A stretch of DNA of 50,269 bases from Modestobacter sp. DSM 44400 (lineage in GTDB: Bacteria > Actinomycetota > Actinomycetes > Mycobacteriales > Geodermatophilaceae): NCBI RefSeq assembly GCF_900107175.1, contig NZ_FNOZ01000031.1, forward strand, positions 1-50,269. The letters run 5' to 3'. Made by a program: the position numbers and the translations under genes. Below the pieces are notes generated by a model. It had not been told where the DNA came from. It ran no database searches and worked only from the letters and a program-made list of their open reading frames with translations. How positions within the stretch are numbered: position 1 is the stretch's first letter; each line of letters begins with the position of its first letter. Positions 26,675-35,651 of the stretch are shown here, piece after piece.

Positions 26675-26696
26675 CCCGGGCCGCCGCCGCGCCGCG

Positions 26697-27044
26697 TCAG
26701 CGGTGGCGGGCGTGGTGGGCCTCGCCTGGCGGGAGCGGGTCGAAGCCGCACTCCTGGTAGGTCCACCAGCCGCTCGGGTGCGGCTCCCGGGTGGCCAGGG
26801 ACTCGTCCCAGTGGACGAGCAGCAGCCGGGCGGCGGACTCCAGGCCGGTGACCCCCGGCCCCCGCACCCGCTCCGGGTCCGCATCCAGACCTACCGCCGA
26901 CTCCGGGGTGATCCACAGCCGGTGCGCCTGTCTGTCCACCACGACCACGACCTCGTCGTGGTCTGCCCTCCGGGAGACCGGGGTGCCCTCGCTCGCCAGC
27001 TTGCTGACGAACAGCTCGACCGCGTCACGTCCGTCGCCGCCCAT
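26697..27044 (-). CDS. Hypothetical protein (115 aa)
   Basis: The protein has a short beta-alpha layout (EVVVVVDRQAHRLWITPESAVGL) with a Trp-rich C-terminus (PHPSGWWTYQECGFDPLPPGE). I do not recognise a family. The ATG at 27044 lies inside the end of the upstream Lrp/AsnC gene (7-base overlap), so it is translated from the same messenger. That linkage is the only functional hint. Confidence 0.6.
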   Translation of the reverse strand: MGGDGRDAVELFVSKLASEGTPVSRRADHDEVVVVVDRQAHRLWITPESAVGLDADPERVRGPGVTGLESAARLLLVHWDESLATREPHPSGWWTYQECGFDPLPPGEAHHARHR

Positions 27045-27049
27045 GGGCG

Positions 27050-27553
27050 TCAGTCCTGGTCCGGGCCGGGCGGCGAGCCGGCGGCGCGCTCCAGCAGCGG
27101 GGTCATCCGGTGGTCGACGAACCGGCGCAACGCCAGGTTCGTGTCGGTGCGCTGGACACCGGGGATGGTCAGCACCTGCTCGCTGATCCGCCACAGGTCA
27201 TCGGCATCGACGGCGACCACCTGCACGAGCAGGTCGGCGACCCCGGACAGCCCGGTGACCTCCAGCACCTCCGGGATCTGGGCGAGCGCGTCGCTGACCT
27301 CGGCCAGGCTGCGCTGCACCACCTGCACGGTCACGTAGGCGCCGAGCCGGTAGCCCAGCGCCTCGGGGCGGACCCGGCGCTCGAACGGGTCCAGTGCGCC
27401 GCTGGACTCCAGCCGGGCCAGCCGGGCCTGCACGGTGTTGCGGGCCAGCCCGAGCTGCTGCGACAGAGCCAGCACCGTGGCACGCGGGTCCACCGAGAGG
27501 GCGAGGAGCAGGCGCGCATCAGTGGCGTCCAGTGCGTCCCCGGATCCGGCCAT
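27050..27553 (-). CDS. Lrp/AsnC-family transcriptional regulator (BkdR-like)
   Basis: A 167-aa regulator. The N-terminal winged HTH is DATDARLLLALSVDPRATVLALSQQLGLARNTVQARLARLE, and the C-terminal RAM/AsnC ligand-binding domain follows (YVTVQVVQRSLAEVSDALAQIPEVLEVTGLSGVADLLVQV). Such proteins bind amino acids as effector-sensitive octamers. It is divergent from the branched-chain keto-acid dehydrogenase operon, 211 bases away, the arrangement of bkdR genes. It probably senses a branched-chain amino acid or keto acid and controls that operon; this is inference from position. Confidence 0.9.
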   Translation of the reverse strand: MAGSGDALDATDARLLLALSVDPRATVLALSQQLGLARNTVQARLARLESSGALDPFERRVRPEALGYRLGAYVTVQVVQRSLAEVSDALAQIPEVLEVTGLSGVADLLVQVVAVDADDLWRISEQVLTIPGVQRTDTNLALRRFVDHRMTPLLERAAGSPPGPDQD

Positions 27554-27764
27554 GATGCTCAGTCTGACACGGGAGGAGCCAGCCAGACTGATCAACCTGC
27601 TCAGTTGCCCGATCGAGTGTTGCGCAGATCGATCGAAGGGTGATCTGCTCCGCGGGACGGCCCGACGTGCCACCATGTGTGAGTGGTGCCACACCCCGGC
27701 GCCGCAGGACGTCCACCGACCGGTGGCCGGTGACCCCGGCGCCCGGCGACGGCGAGGAGACAGC
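27554..27764. promoter_or_regulatory. Divergent control region between the Lrp regulator and the bkd operon
   Basis: The region is less GC-rich than its neighbours. It holds CAAC-N7-GTTG (27593-27607) and two GATCGA elements (27611-27616 and 27628-27635), candidate Lrp-type sites. No convincing -10/-35 pair was picked. GAGGAG lies just before the E1 alpha ATG. Confidence 0.35.
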
Positions 27765-28904
27765 ATGACGGCGCTGCAGCACACCACCGAGGTGGTCGAC
27801 CCGGTACCCGGGGCCGACGCCCCCCACCTGCCCGGTCAGCCCGACCTGGTCCAGTTGCTGACACCCGAGGGCGAGCGGGTGGAGCACCCCGACTACTCCC
27901 TGGACATCACCGACGAGGAGTTGCGCGGCCTCTACCGCGACCTGGCCCTCGTCCGGCGCTGGGACGTCGAGGCCACCGCGCTGCAGCGGCAGGGGGAGCT
28001 GGGCATCTGGGCGTCCCTGCTGGGCCAGGAAGCCGCCCAGGTCGGTGCCGGCCGGGCGCTGGCCGCTGACGACATGGCCTTCCCCACCTACCGCGAGCAC
28101 GGGGTCGCCTGGACCCGCGGCGTGGACCCGCTGCACGTGATGAGCCTGTTCCGGGGCGTCGACATGGGCGGCTGGGACCCGGTCGCCACCCGCTTCAACC
28201 TCTACACCGTCGTCATCGGTGCCCAGTGCCTGCACGCGACCGGCTACGCGATGGGCCTGCAGCGGGACGGCGCGGAGAGCGCCACCCTGGCCTTCCTCGG
28301 CGACGGCGCCACCAGTCAGGGCGAGGTGAACGAGGCGCTGATCTGGGCCTCGTCGTACGCCGCGCCGGTCGTCTTCTTCTGCCAGAACAACCAGTACGCG
28401 ATCAGCGTGCCGATCGAGCGCCAGTCGCGGGCGCCGCTGTTCCACCGGGCAGCCGGGTTCGGCTTCCCCGGCGTCCGGGTCGACGGCAACGACGTCCTCG
28501 CCGTGCTGGCCGTGACCCGCGCGGCGCTCGCCGCCGCCCGCGAGGGCCAGGGCCCCACCTTGATCGAGGCGTTCACTTACCGCATGGGCGCGCACACCTC
28601 CTCCGACGACCCGAGCCGCTACCGGCTGGCCAGTGAGCTGGAGGAGTGGAAGCTGCGCGACCCGATCGCCCGGCTCAAGGCCTACCTGTCCCGGTCGGGG
28701 AAGGCGGACGCCGCCTTCTTCACCGGCGTGGACGCCGAGGGTGACGAGCTGGCCGCCCGGCTTCGCAAGGGCACCATCGAGATGCCCGACCCGGCCGGCA
28801 CCGAGATCTTCGACCACGTCTACGCCGAGCAGACCCCGCACCTGGCCGCCCAGCGCGCCGAGTTCGTGGCGTACCACGAGTCCTTCGAGGGAGGCCACCA
28901 GTGA
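27765..28904 (+). CDS. bkdA: Branched-chain 2-oxoacid (or pyruvate) dehydrogenase E1 component, alpha subunit
   Basis: A 379-aa thiamine-diphosphate enzyme subunit. The ThDP motif GDGATSQGEVNEALIWASSY...QNNQYA is complete. The N-terminal block (RGLYRDLALVRRWDVEATALQRQGELGIW) is typical of actinobacterial BkdA/PdhA-like subunits. With the beta subunit it decarboxylates 2-oxoacids and passes the acyl group to the lipoyl arm of E2. The ATG follows GAGGAG by 5 bases. The stop overlaps the GTG of the beta gene (GTGA). The divergent Lrp-type regulator and this sequence type favour branched-chain substrates, but pyruvate cannot be ruled out. Confidence 0.93.
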   Translation: MTALQHTTEVVDPVPGADAPHLPGQPDLVQLLTPEGERVEHPDYSLDITDEELRGLYRDLALVRRWDVEATALQRQGELGIWASLLGQEAAQVGAGRALAADDMAFPTYREHGVAWTRGVDPLHVMSLFRGVDMGGWDPVATRFNLYTVVIGAQCLHATGYAMGLQRDGAESATLAFLGDGATSQGEVNEALIWASSYAAPVVFFCQNNQYAISVPIERQSRAPLFHRAAGFGFPGVRVDGNDVLAVLAVTRAALAAAREGQGPTLIEAFTYRMGAHTSSDDPSRYRLASELEEWKLRDPIARLKAYLSRSGKADAAFFTGVDAEGDELAARLRKGTIEMPDPAGTEIFDHVYAEQTPHLAAQRAEFVAYHESFEGGHQ

Positions 28905-29878
28905 CCGAGACGCTGACCATCGGCAAAGCCCTCAACCTGGGGCTCCGTAAGGCGCTGGAGGACGACGCCAAGGTCATGCTCATGGGCGAGGACATCGGCA
29001 AGCTCGGCGGGGTCTTCCGGATCACCGACGGGCTGCAGAAGGACTTCGGCGAGGACCGCGTCGTCGACACCCCGCTCGCGGAGGCCGGCATCCTCGGCAC
29101 CGCGGTGGGCCTGACGATGCGTGGCTACCGGCCGGTCTGCGAGATCCAGTTCGACGGGTTCGTCTTCCCCGCCTACAACCAGATCGTCACCCAGGTGGCC
29201 AAGATCCACGCCCGCTCCCGCGGCAAGCTGCCCATGCCGATCGTCATCCGCATCCCGTTCGGTGGCGGCATCGGCGCGGTCGAGCACCACAGCGAGAGCC
29301 CGGAGGCGTACTTCGCGCACACCGCGGGCCTCAAGGTGGTCGCCGTGTCCAACCCGGTCGACGCCTACTGGGGCATCCAGCAGGCCATCGCCCATCCCGA
29401 CCCGATCGTCTTCCTGGAGCCCAAGCGGCGGTACTGGGAGAAGGCCAAGGTCGACCGGGACGCCACCCCGGAGCCGCTGTTCGCCTCCCGGGTGGTCCGC
29501 GGCGGCGACGACCTCACGCTGCTGGCCTACGGGCCGATGGTGAAGACGGCGCTGCAGGCTGCCCAGGCGGCTGCCGACGAGGGCCGCTCGCTGGAGGTCG
29601 TCGACCTGCGCACCATCTCCCCGCTGGACCTCGAGCCGGTGTACGAGTCGGTGCGCCGGACCGGTCGCTGCGTCGTCGTCCACGAGGCGCCGCTGACCCT
29701 GGGGCTGGGCGCGGAGATCGCCGCCCGCGTCACCGAGACCTGCTTCCACTCCCTGGAGGCACCGGTGCTGCGGGTCGGCGGGTACGACACCCCGTACCCG
29801 CCGTCCAAGCTGGAGGAGGAGTACCTCCCTGACCTGGACCGGGTGCTCGACGCCGTCGACCGGTCGATGGGGTTCTGA
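28901..29878 (+). CDS. bkdB: Branched-chain 2-oxoacid dehydrogenase E1 component, beta subunit
   Basis: A 325-aa transketolase-like beta subunit. Typical blocks are VMLMGEDIGKLGGVFRIT, DTPLAEAGILGTAVGLTMRG, ARSRGKLPMPIVIRIPFGGG and HHSESPEAYFAHTAGLKVV. It completes the E1 active site together with the alpha subunit in a heterotetramer. GTG start, overlapping the alpha gene stop by four bases, so the two are translationally coupled in equal amounts. The E2 gene starts three bases after its stop. Confidence 0.95.
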   Translation: MTETLTIGKALNLGLRKALEDDAKVMLMGEDIGKLGGVFRITDGLQKDFGEDRVVDTPLAEAGILGTAVGLTMRGYRPVCEIQFDGFVFPAYNQIVTQVAKIHARSRGKLPMPIVIRIPFGGGIGAVEHHSESPEAYFAHTAGLKVVAVSNPVDAYWGIQQAIAHPDPIVFLEPKRRYWEKAKVDRDATPEPLFASRVVRGGDDLTLLAYGPMVKTALQAAQAAADEGRSLEVVDLRTISPLDLEPVYESVRRTGRCVVVHEAPLTLGLGAEIAARVTETCFHSLEAPVLRVGGYDTPYPPSKLEEEYLPDLDRVLDAVDRSMGF

Positions 29879-29881
29879 GCA

Positions 29882-31438
29882 ATGACATCTCCGAGCGCGC
29901 CGCATCTGCGCCAGTTCAAGCTGCCCGACGTCGGCGAGGGCCTCACCGAGGGTGAGATCCTGTCCTGGCTGGTGGCCGTGGGCGACACCGTCACTGTCAA
30001 CCAGCCGCTGTGCGAGGTGGAGACGGCCAAGGCCGCCGTCGAGCTGCCCAGCCCGTTCGCCGGCACGGTGACCGAGCTGCTGTACGAGGTGGGGACGACG
30101 GTCGACGTCGGCGCACCGATCATCACCATCGACATCGGCGGGGAGGGTGGGGTCAGCGCCGCCGGTGATGCCCCGTCGACCGGCCAGCCCGCCGCCGAGC
30201 CCGTCGGGACCGGGCTGATCGGCGAGCAGAACGCGAACGGCCGCACCTCGGTGCTGGTCGGCTACGGGCCGCGGAACACCGAGGCCACCCGCCGCCCGCG
30301 CCGTTCGGGGGCCGCCGTGGCCGCCCGGGCCACCGCGCCCGTGCTGCCGGAGGCCGACTACGGCTCCGGGTCCCAGCGGCCGCCGTTGCTGGCGACCGCG
30401 CCGGACATCACCACCAAGCCGATCCGGCACGGCGGACTGGAGACCGGCCGGGCCGCCGAGGCGCACGCCGCCGCGGAGCCCGTCGCGACCGCGCCGCCGT
30501 CCCGGGCCAGCCGGCCCGGTGCGGGCGCGCTGCGCCCGCTGGCCAAGCCGCCGGTGCGCAAGTACGCCAAGGACCTCGGCATCGACCTGACCTCGGTCGA
30601 GGGCACCGGCGAGGGCGGGGTCATCACCCGCGCCGACGTCGACGCCGCCGCCACGGGTGCTTCCGGTACCGAAAGCACCCTGGCTGGGCGCGCTTTCGGT
30701 ACCGAAAGCCCCGAGGCGGGGGCGACGGAGACGCGGATCCCGATCAAGGGTGTCCGCAAGCACACCGCCGCGGCGATGGTGGCCAGCGCGTTCACCGCGC
30801 CGCACGTCACCGAGTTCCTCACCGTCGACGTCACCCGGATGATGAAGCTGCGCACCCGGCTCGCGGCCCGCCCGGAGCTGGTCGGGGTCAAGGTCAGCCC
30901 GCTGCTGTTCGTCGCCCGGGCGGTGCTTCTCGCCGCGCGCCGGCACCCGATGGTCAACAGCTCCTGGGACGAGGCCGCCCAGGAGATCGTGGTCAAGCAC
31001 CAGGTGAACCTGGGCATCGCCGCCGCCACGCCGCGCGGGCTCGTCGTCCCGAACGTGAAGGACGCCGGCCGGCTGACCCTCGCCGAGCTGGCCGGGGCGC
31101 TGGGCGACCTGACCGCCACCGCGCGGGAGGGCCGCACGCCGCCCGCGGCCATGTCCGGCGGCACGATCACGATCACCAACGTGGGGGTGTTCGGCGTGGA
31201 CACCGGGACGCCGATCCTCAACCCCGGCGAGTCGGCGATCCTGGCCTTCGGTGCGATCCGCGAGATGCCCTGGGTGCACGGGGGTGGGAAGGGCGGGAAG
31301 AAGAAGGTGGTCGCGCGGCAGGTGACGCAGCTGGCGCTGTCCTTCGACCACCGGATCATCGACGGCGAGCTCGGGTCCCGGTTCCTGGCCGACGTCGGCG
31401 CGCTGCTGCACGACCCGGGAACCGCCTGGACCTTCTGA
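29882..31438 (+). CDS. bkdC: Dihydrolipoyl acyltransferase (E2) of the 2-oxoacid dehydrogenase complex
   Basis: A 518-aa E2 protein that forms the core of the complex. The lipoyl domain covers about residues 10-90, with the lipoylated Lys50 in EVETAKA. A flexible Ala/Pro-rich linker follows. The peripheral subunit-binding domain is at about 217-256 (RPLAKPPVRKYAKDLGIDL...GTGEGGVITRADV). The catalytic domain is at about 283-518, with the active-site His490 in SFDHRIIDGELG. The linker between the last two domains (about 257-280) is encoded by two palindromic sequences and reads SGTESTLAGRAFGTES, unlike the rest. No E3 gene is in the operon; a genomic lpd elsewhere must supply it. Confidence 0.95.
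   Translation: MTSPSAPHLRQFKLPDVGEGLTEGEILSWLVAVGDTVTVNQPLCEVETAKAAVELPSPFAGTVTELLYEVGTTVDVGAPIITIDIGGEGGVSAAGDAPSTGQPAAEPVGTGLIGEQNANGRTSVLVGYGPRNTEATRRPRRSGAAVAARATAPVLPEADYGSGSQRPPLLATAPDITTKPIRHGGLETGRAAEAHAAAEPVATAPPSRASRPGAGALRPLAKPPVRKYAKDLGIDLTSVEGTGEGGVITRADVDAAATGASGTESTLAGRAFGTESPEAGATETRIPIKGVRKHTAAAMVASAFTAPHVTEFLTVDVTRMMKLRTRLAARPELVGVKVSPLLFVARAVLLAARRHPMVNSSWDEAAQEIVVKHQVNLGIAAATPRGLVVPNVKDAGRLTLAELAGALGDLTATAREGRTPPAAMSGGTITITNVGVFGVDTGTPILNPGESAILAFGAIREMPWVHGGGKGGKKKVVARQVTQLALSFDHRIIDGELGSRFLADVGALLHDPGTAWTF
30655..30709 (+). repeat. Two palindromic repeats inside the E2 gene
   Basis: Copy 1 (30655-30680) is a 26-base palindrome with one mismatch, centred on GGTACC. Copy 2 (30692-30709) is the perfect palindrome GCTTTCGGTACCGAAAGC. 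They share the core CGGTACCGAAAGC and lie 11 bases apart. Both keep the reading frame open and fall in the interdomain linker, as expected for a mobile palindromic element tolerated only where the protein is flexible. Confidence 0.8.
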
Positions 31439-31495
31439 GCCAGGTCGGGTGGAGGACGATGTGCGGGACGCAATCTTCTGGGGCATGTCCGGTAC

Positions 31496-32108
31496 ATGAC
31501 TGAAGCAATCCCCTTGCGGGCGCTCGCGCTCGTGTGCAGCCCTCACACCGTCTCCCGCCGCGTCGAGCAGCGACCTGATGGCCCGTCAGGTCCTCGACGC
31601 CCTCGGCCAGCACGGCATCACCGATGACGTCGTGCGGGTGGTCGACCACGACGTCAAGCCCGGCGTCGAGATCGACATGGGGGACGGCGATGCCTGGCCG
31701 TCGATCCGGCAGCAGCTGCTCGCCGCAGACATCCTGCTCGTCGCCACCCCGACGTGGGTCGGCCACATGAGCAGTGTCGCCCAGCGGGTGGTGGAGCGGC
31801 TGGACGCGGAGATCTCCGAGACCGACGACGAGGGGCGGTCGGTCATCTCCGGCAAGGTCGCGGTGGTCGGCAACGAGGACGGCGCCCACATGATCACCGC
31901 GGACCTGATGCAGGCGCTGGACGACGTCGGGTTCTCCCTGCCCGCACAGAGGGCGACCTACTGGAACGGCGAGGCGATGCACGGCACCGACTGCAACGAC
32001 CTGGACGAGACCCCGGACGCCGTGGCGTCCACGACCGCAACGCTGGCCGCGAACGCCGCACACCTGGCCCGGCTGCCCAAGTCCTCGCCGTACCCATCCG
32101 CTTCCTGA
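31496..32108 (+). pseudogene. Flavodoxin-like NAD(P)H-dependent oxidoreductase, frameshifted near the N-terminus
   Basis: The body (from 31578) has ADILLVATPTWVGHMSSVAQRVVERLD and GKVAVVGNEDGAHM, typical of flavodoxin-fold FMN reductases. The natural N-terminus begins at ATG 31496, MTEAIPLRALALVCS, but then runs out of frame. Removing one C from the CCC at about 31539-31541 gives LTPSPAASSSDLMARQVLDALG, the first strand and FMN-phosphate loop. The span is 613 bases, one more than 204 codons. As given, translation could start only at 31578, which lacks the FMN-phosphate loop. One lesion in a C run: a recent mutation or a sequence error. Confidence 0.75.
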
Positions 32109-32164
32109 CCCCCGCGGCCGCGCCGCCGAGGGAGTGCTCCGAGCGTTACTCCCATTCCGAACGG

Positions 32165-32425
32165 TCAGTCGGCGTCGAGGTCGGCAGCCACCATGCCGGC
32201 GATCTGGGCCAGGACCGTCTCGTCGTCGCTGCTGACGGTGACCTCGGTGCCCTGCTTCGCGCCCAGCGTCATGATCATCAGCGGGGACCCGGCGTCGACC
32301 GGTGCCCCGCCCGGGCCGGCCAGCGTGACTGGGACGCCGGACTTGCCGACTGCTTCCGCGATGAGCGCGGCCGGACGGGCGTGCAGGCCGACGGAGGACC
32401 CGACGGTGACGGTCTTGCTGGGCAT
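32165..32425 (-). CDS. ptsH: PTS phosphocarrier protein HPr
   Basis: An 86-aa HPr of normal length. The phosphorylated His is in VGLHARPAAL near residue 15. Ser in GSPLMIM occupies the regulatory Ser46-like region, but actinobacteria generally lack HPr kinase. It accepts phosphate from enzyme I and passes it to EIIA. It is the last gene of the fruR-fruK-fruA-ptsH operon, 44 bases after fruA, with AGGGA before the ATG. Confidence 0.96.
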   Translation of the reverse strand: MPSKTVTVGSSVGLHARPAALIAEAVGKSGVPVTLAGPGGAPVDAGSPLMIMTLGAKQGTEVTVSSDDETVLAQIAGMVAADLDAD

Positions 32426-32469
32426 GGGTCCCTGCTTCCTCGTAGACGGTTCGAGTGTCAGCTTGCCGG

Positions 32470-34590
32470 TCAGGCGACGGCCGTGCCTGCCGGGCGGGCC
32501 GGGGTCACGCTGTGGGCGTGGGCGAGGTCGACGGCGTCCTCGGGGACGGCGTCGGCCTTCGTGCGGCCGATGCTCTTGGCGACCGTCACCGCGACCCCGC
32601 CGACGACCGTCCCGGCGATCAGGGCGATCACGAACATCAGGATGCCGGTGATGGCGAACAGGACGAAGATCCCGCCGTGCGGGGCGCGGAGCTCCACGCC
32701 GCTGGCGGCCACGATCGCCCCGGTGGTCGCCCCGCCGAGCATCATCGACGGGATCACGCGCAGCGGGTCGGCCGCCGCGAAGGGGATGGCGCCCTCAGAG
32801 ATGAACGAGAGCCCCAACAGCCAGGCGGCCTTGCCGTTGTCCCGCTCGGCGGGGGTGTACAGCTTCGGCCGGATGGCGGTGGACAGCGCCATGGCCAGCG
32901 GAGGCACCATGCCGGCCGCCATGACCGTGGCCATGATGACCAGCGAGCCGCGGCCGGCGTCGGCGGTCAGCCCGGTGGTGGCGAAGACGTAGGCCGCCTT
33001 GTTGACCGGGCCGCCGAGGTCGAAGCTCATCATCAGGCCCAGGATGAGCCCGAGCAGCAGCGCCGAGCTGCCGGTGAGGCCGTTGAGGAACTCGGTCAGG
33101 CCGCTGAGCGCCTTGGCCAGGGGCCGGCCGAGCAGCGCGGCCATGATGCCGCTGGAGATCAGCGTGGCCAACAGCGGGATGATCACCACGGGCTGCAGGC
33201 CGCGTGCGAAGGCCGGCAGCTTCCACCGGCTGATCCACAGCGCCGCGAAGCCGGCGATGATGCCGCCGACCAGGCCGCCCAGGAAGCCCGCGCCCACGGT
33301 CAGCGACACGGCGCCAACTACGAAGCCGGGGACGATGCCGGGCCGGTCGGCGATGGCGTAGGCGATGTAGCCGGCCAGCGCCGGGACGAGGAAGCCGAAG
33401 GCCGCCTGGCCGAGCACGGTGCACAACGCGCCGATGTAGCCCAGGAACCCGTCGTTGAGATGGTCGACACCGGGCGCACTGGGCAGGTTGAAGAAGGTGT
33501 TGTTCAGCATCCAGTTCGCGGCGTAGCTCAGGCCGTCCGCCGCCGGGTCGGCGTTGACGATCTTGTACCCGCCGAACAGGAAGCCGAGCGCGATGAGCAG
33601 TCCACCAGCGGCGACGAACGGGATCATGTAGCTGACGCCGGTGAGCAACCAGCGGCGGACCTCCGAGCCTGTGCTGGGGCGGTCGCCACTCAGGGCGGCG
33701 ACGGTGCCGTCGGCCCCGGTGCCCGGCACGCGACGGGCGTTCGGGTCGTCCGCGGCGGCCAGCGCCTCACGGATCATCACCTCGGGCTCGTTCATCGCGC
33801 GCTTGGTGCCGGACTGGACCAGTGGCTTGCCGGCGAACCGGTCCCGGTCCTTGACTCCGACGTCGACGGCGAAGATGACCGCGGCGGCCTTGCTGATGAC
33901 CGAGGGATCCAGGGGCGTGGAGCCCGAGGAGCCCTGGGTCTCCACGTGCAGATCGACGCCCATGTCGCGGGCGGCGGCGGAGAGCTTGTCGGCCGCCATG
34001 TAGGTGTGCGCGATGCCGGTCGGGCAGGCGCTGACCGCAACCACGGTGCGCCGCTCGCCGCCGGCGGCAGCCGGGGCGGACGCCGCGGGAGCGGAAACTG
34101 CGGGAGCGGAAACTGCGGTGGCGCCGGCGGGGGACTCGGCCGGGGAGACGACGTCCTGGACGAGGCCGACGATCTCCTCCGGAGTGCGCGCGGCGCGCAG
34201 CAAGGCGACGAACTCCGGGCGCACCAGCGCGCGGGCCAGCGCGGTCAGCAGGGTGAGGTGGTCGGCGTCCCCGTGCTCGGGGGCGGCGATCAGGAAGGCC
34301 AGGTCGGCCGGGCCGTCCGGCGCGCCGAAGTCCACCGGCGGGGAGAGCCGGGCGAAGCCGAGCGAGGCCTCGGTGACCGCGGCCGACCGGCAGTGTGGGA
34401 TGGCGATCCCCCCGGGGAGCCCGGTGGCTGCCTTCGCCTCGCGCGCCATGGCGTCGGCGTGCAGCGCATCCGCGCCGGTGGCCCGGCCGGCCGCGGCCAC
34501 GAGGCCCGCCAGCCGCGCGACGACGGCGCTCTTGTCTCGGCCGAGGTCGGCGTCGAGCGCCACCAGCTCGGGTGTGATGAGTGCGGACAT
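32470..34590 (-). CDS. fruA: Fructose-specific PTS transporter EIIABC
   Basis: A 706-aa fused permease. EIIA (about 1-150) carries the phosphoryl His in GGIAIPHCR. After an Ala/Pro linker (VSAPAVSAPAASAPAA), EIIB (about 185-285) has the active Cys in VSACPTGIAHTYMAA. EIIC (about 340-690) has about nine membrane helices, with GLLIALGFLFGGYKI, MMSFDLGGPVNKAAY and SEGAIPFAAADPLRV. It imports fructose and releases fructose 1-phosphate, the substrate of the upstream fruK. GGGAGAG precedes the ATG. All three domains and active residues are intact. Confidence 0.97.
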   Translation of the reverse strand: MSALITPELVALDADLGRDKSAVVARLAGLVAAAGRATGADALHADAMAREAKAATGLPGGIAIPHCRSAAVTEASLGFARLSPPVDFGAPDGPADLAFLIAAPEHGDADHLTLLTALARALVRPEFVALLRAARTPEEIVGLVQDVVSPAESPAGATAVSAPAVSAPAASAPAAAGGERRTVVAVSACPTGIAHTYMAADKLSAAARDMGVDLHVETQGSSGSTPLDPSVISKAAAVIFAVDVGVKDRDRFAGKPLVQSGTKRAMNEPEVMIREALAAADDPNARRVPGTGADGTVAALSGDRPSTGSEVRRWLLTGVSYMIPFVAAGGLLIALGFLFGGYKIVNADPAADGLSYAANWMLNNTFFNLPSAPGVDHLNDGFLGYIGALCTVLGQAAFGFLVPALAGYIAYAIADRPGIVPGFVVGAVSLTVGAGFLGGLVGGIIAGFAALWISRWKLPAFARGLQPVVIIPLLATLISSGIMAALLGRPLAKALSGLTEFLNGLTGSSALLLGLILGLMMSFDLGGPVNKAAYVFATTGLTADAGRGSLVIMATVMAAGMVPPLAMALSTAIRPKLYTPAERDNGKAAWLLGLSFISEGAIPFAAADPLRVIPSMMLGGATTGAIVAASGVELRAPHGGIFVLFAITGILMFVIALIAGTVVGGVAVTVAKSIGRTKADAVPEDAVDLAHAHSVTPARPAGTAVA

Positions 34591-34616
34591 GGACGGCTCT
34601 CCCTGGGGTGGGTGGG

Positions 34617-35651
34617 TCAGCGGGCGTCGGGACCGGCGACCGGGCGGGCGCCGACGGGAACAGGAGTGGTGCGGGGCAAGCCGGGCACGACGGGGACGGC
34701 GGCCGGGTCGGCCTGGTCGGGGCGGGGCACCGCGGAGCCGGGCAGCGCGGCACTGGCCGATCCGTAGGCAACGGCGTTCTGGAGGCGGGCGGCGGGCTCG
34801 GCCCCGGCCAGGTGGGCGAGGAGGTACCCCGCCAGGCTGCTGTCCCCGGCGCCCACGGTGCTGCGCACGGTGACCCGCGGCGGCTGGGCGGACCACAGGC
34901 CGCCGTCGGCGGTGGACAGCCACGCACCGCCGGCGCCCAGCGTCAGCAGTACGTCGGCCACGCCGCGTGCGTGCAGGCTGCCCACCGCGTCGAGGAGGGC
35001 GGCGGGGTCGCCGCTGAGCTCCTCCTCGGAACGGCCGGCGAGCTGGGCCAGCTCCTCGGTGTTGGGCTTGAGCAGGTCCGGGGCGGCGCCCCCGGCGGCC
35101 AGCAGGGCCAGGAGGGGCGCCTCGGAGGTGTCGACGGCGATCCGGGCGCCGGTGTCGCGCAGCGACCGGACCAGCGTGGCGTACCAGTCGACCGGCGTGC
35201 CGGGCGGCAGGGAGCCGGAGAGCACGACCCAGGCGGCGCCGGCGGCGTGCTCGCGGACGGCGGCCTCCAGCGCACGCCGGGCCTCGTCGTCCAGCGGGGC
35301 GCCGGGCTCGTTGAGCTTGGTGGTGGTGCCGTCGGGCTCGGTGAGCGTGTAGTTCGTGCGCACCGGCGAGACGATGGGCACCGTCGCCAGCCGCAGTCCC
35401 AGCCCGTGCAGGGCCGACAGGACGGGATCGTCGGCGCCGGCCGGGAGGACCGACACGACGTCGACGCCGGCGGCGGCGACCGCGCGCGCGACGTTGACGC
35501 CCTTGCCGCCGGGCTCGGTGCTGCTGACCCCCAGTCGTGCCACGCTGCCGCGCTCCAGCGGACCGGGCAGCACCAGGGTGCGGTCCAGGCTCGGGTTGGC
35601 GGTGAGCGTGACGACGCTGCCCCGCGCCGGCATCGGGGACGTCCCGGTCAT
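34617..35651 (-). CDS. fruK: 1-Phosphofructokinase
   Basis: A 344-aa PfkB/ribokinase-family kinase. It phosphorylates fructose 1-phosphate to fructose 1,6-bisphosphate, linking PTS import to glycolysis. The N-terminal block TLTANPSLDRTLVL and GGKGVNVARAVAAAG, then LKPNTEELAQLAG, and the catalytic STVGAGDSSLAGYL are all present. The C-terminal ~30 residues after GSASAALPGS are a Pro-rich tail not typical of the family. The ATG overlaps the fruR stop (ATGA), and fruA starts 26 bases later. Confidence 0.95.
   Translation of the reverse strand: MTGTSPMPARGSVVTLTANPSLDRTLVLPGPLERGSVARLGVSSTEPGGKGVNVARAVAAAGVDVVSVLPAGADDPVLSALHGLGLRLATVPIVSPVRTNYTLTEPDGTTTKLNEPGAPLDDEARRALEAAVREHAAGAAWVVLSGSLPPGTPVDWYATLVRSLRDTGARIAVDTSEAPLLALLAAGGAAPDLLKPNTEELAQLAGRSEEELSGDPAALLDAVGSLHARGVADVLLTLGAGGAWLSTADGGLWSAQPPRVTVRSTVGAGDSSLAGYLLAHLAGAEPAARLQNAVAYGSASAALPGSAVPRPDQADPAAVPVVPGLPRTTPVPVGARPVAGPDAR

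Noticed and set aside
32455..34767. Long plus-strand frame (770 codons) opposite fruA
   Set aside because: Low-complexity Gly/Asp/Arg/Gln composition without any family motif; it mirrors the intact fruA gene.
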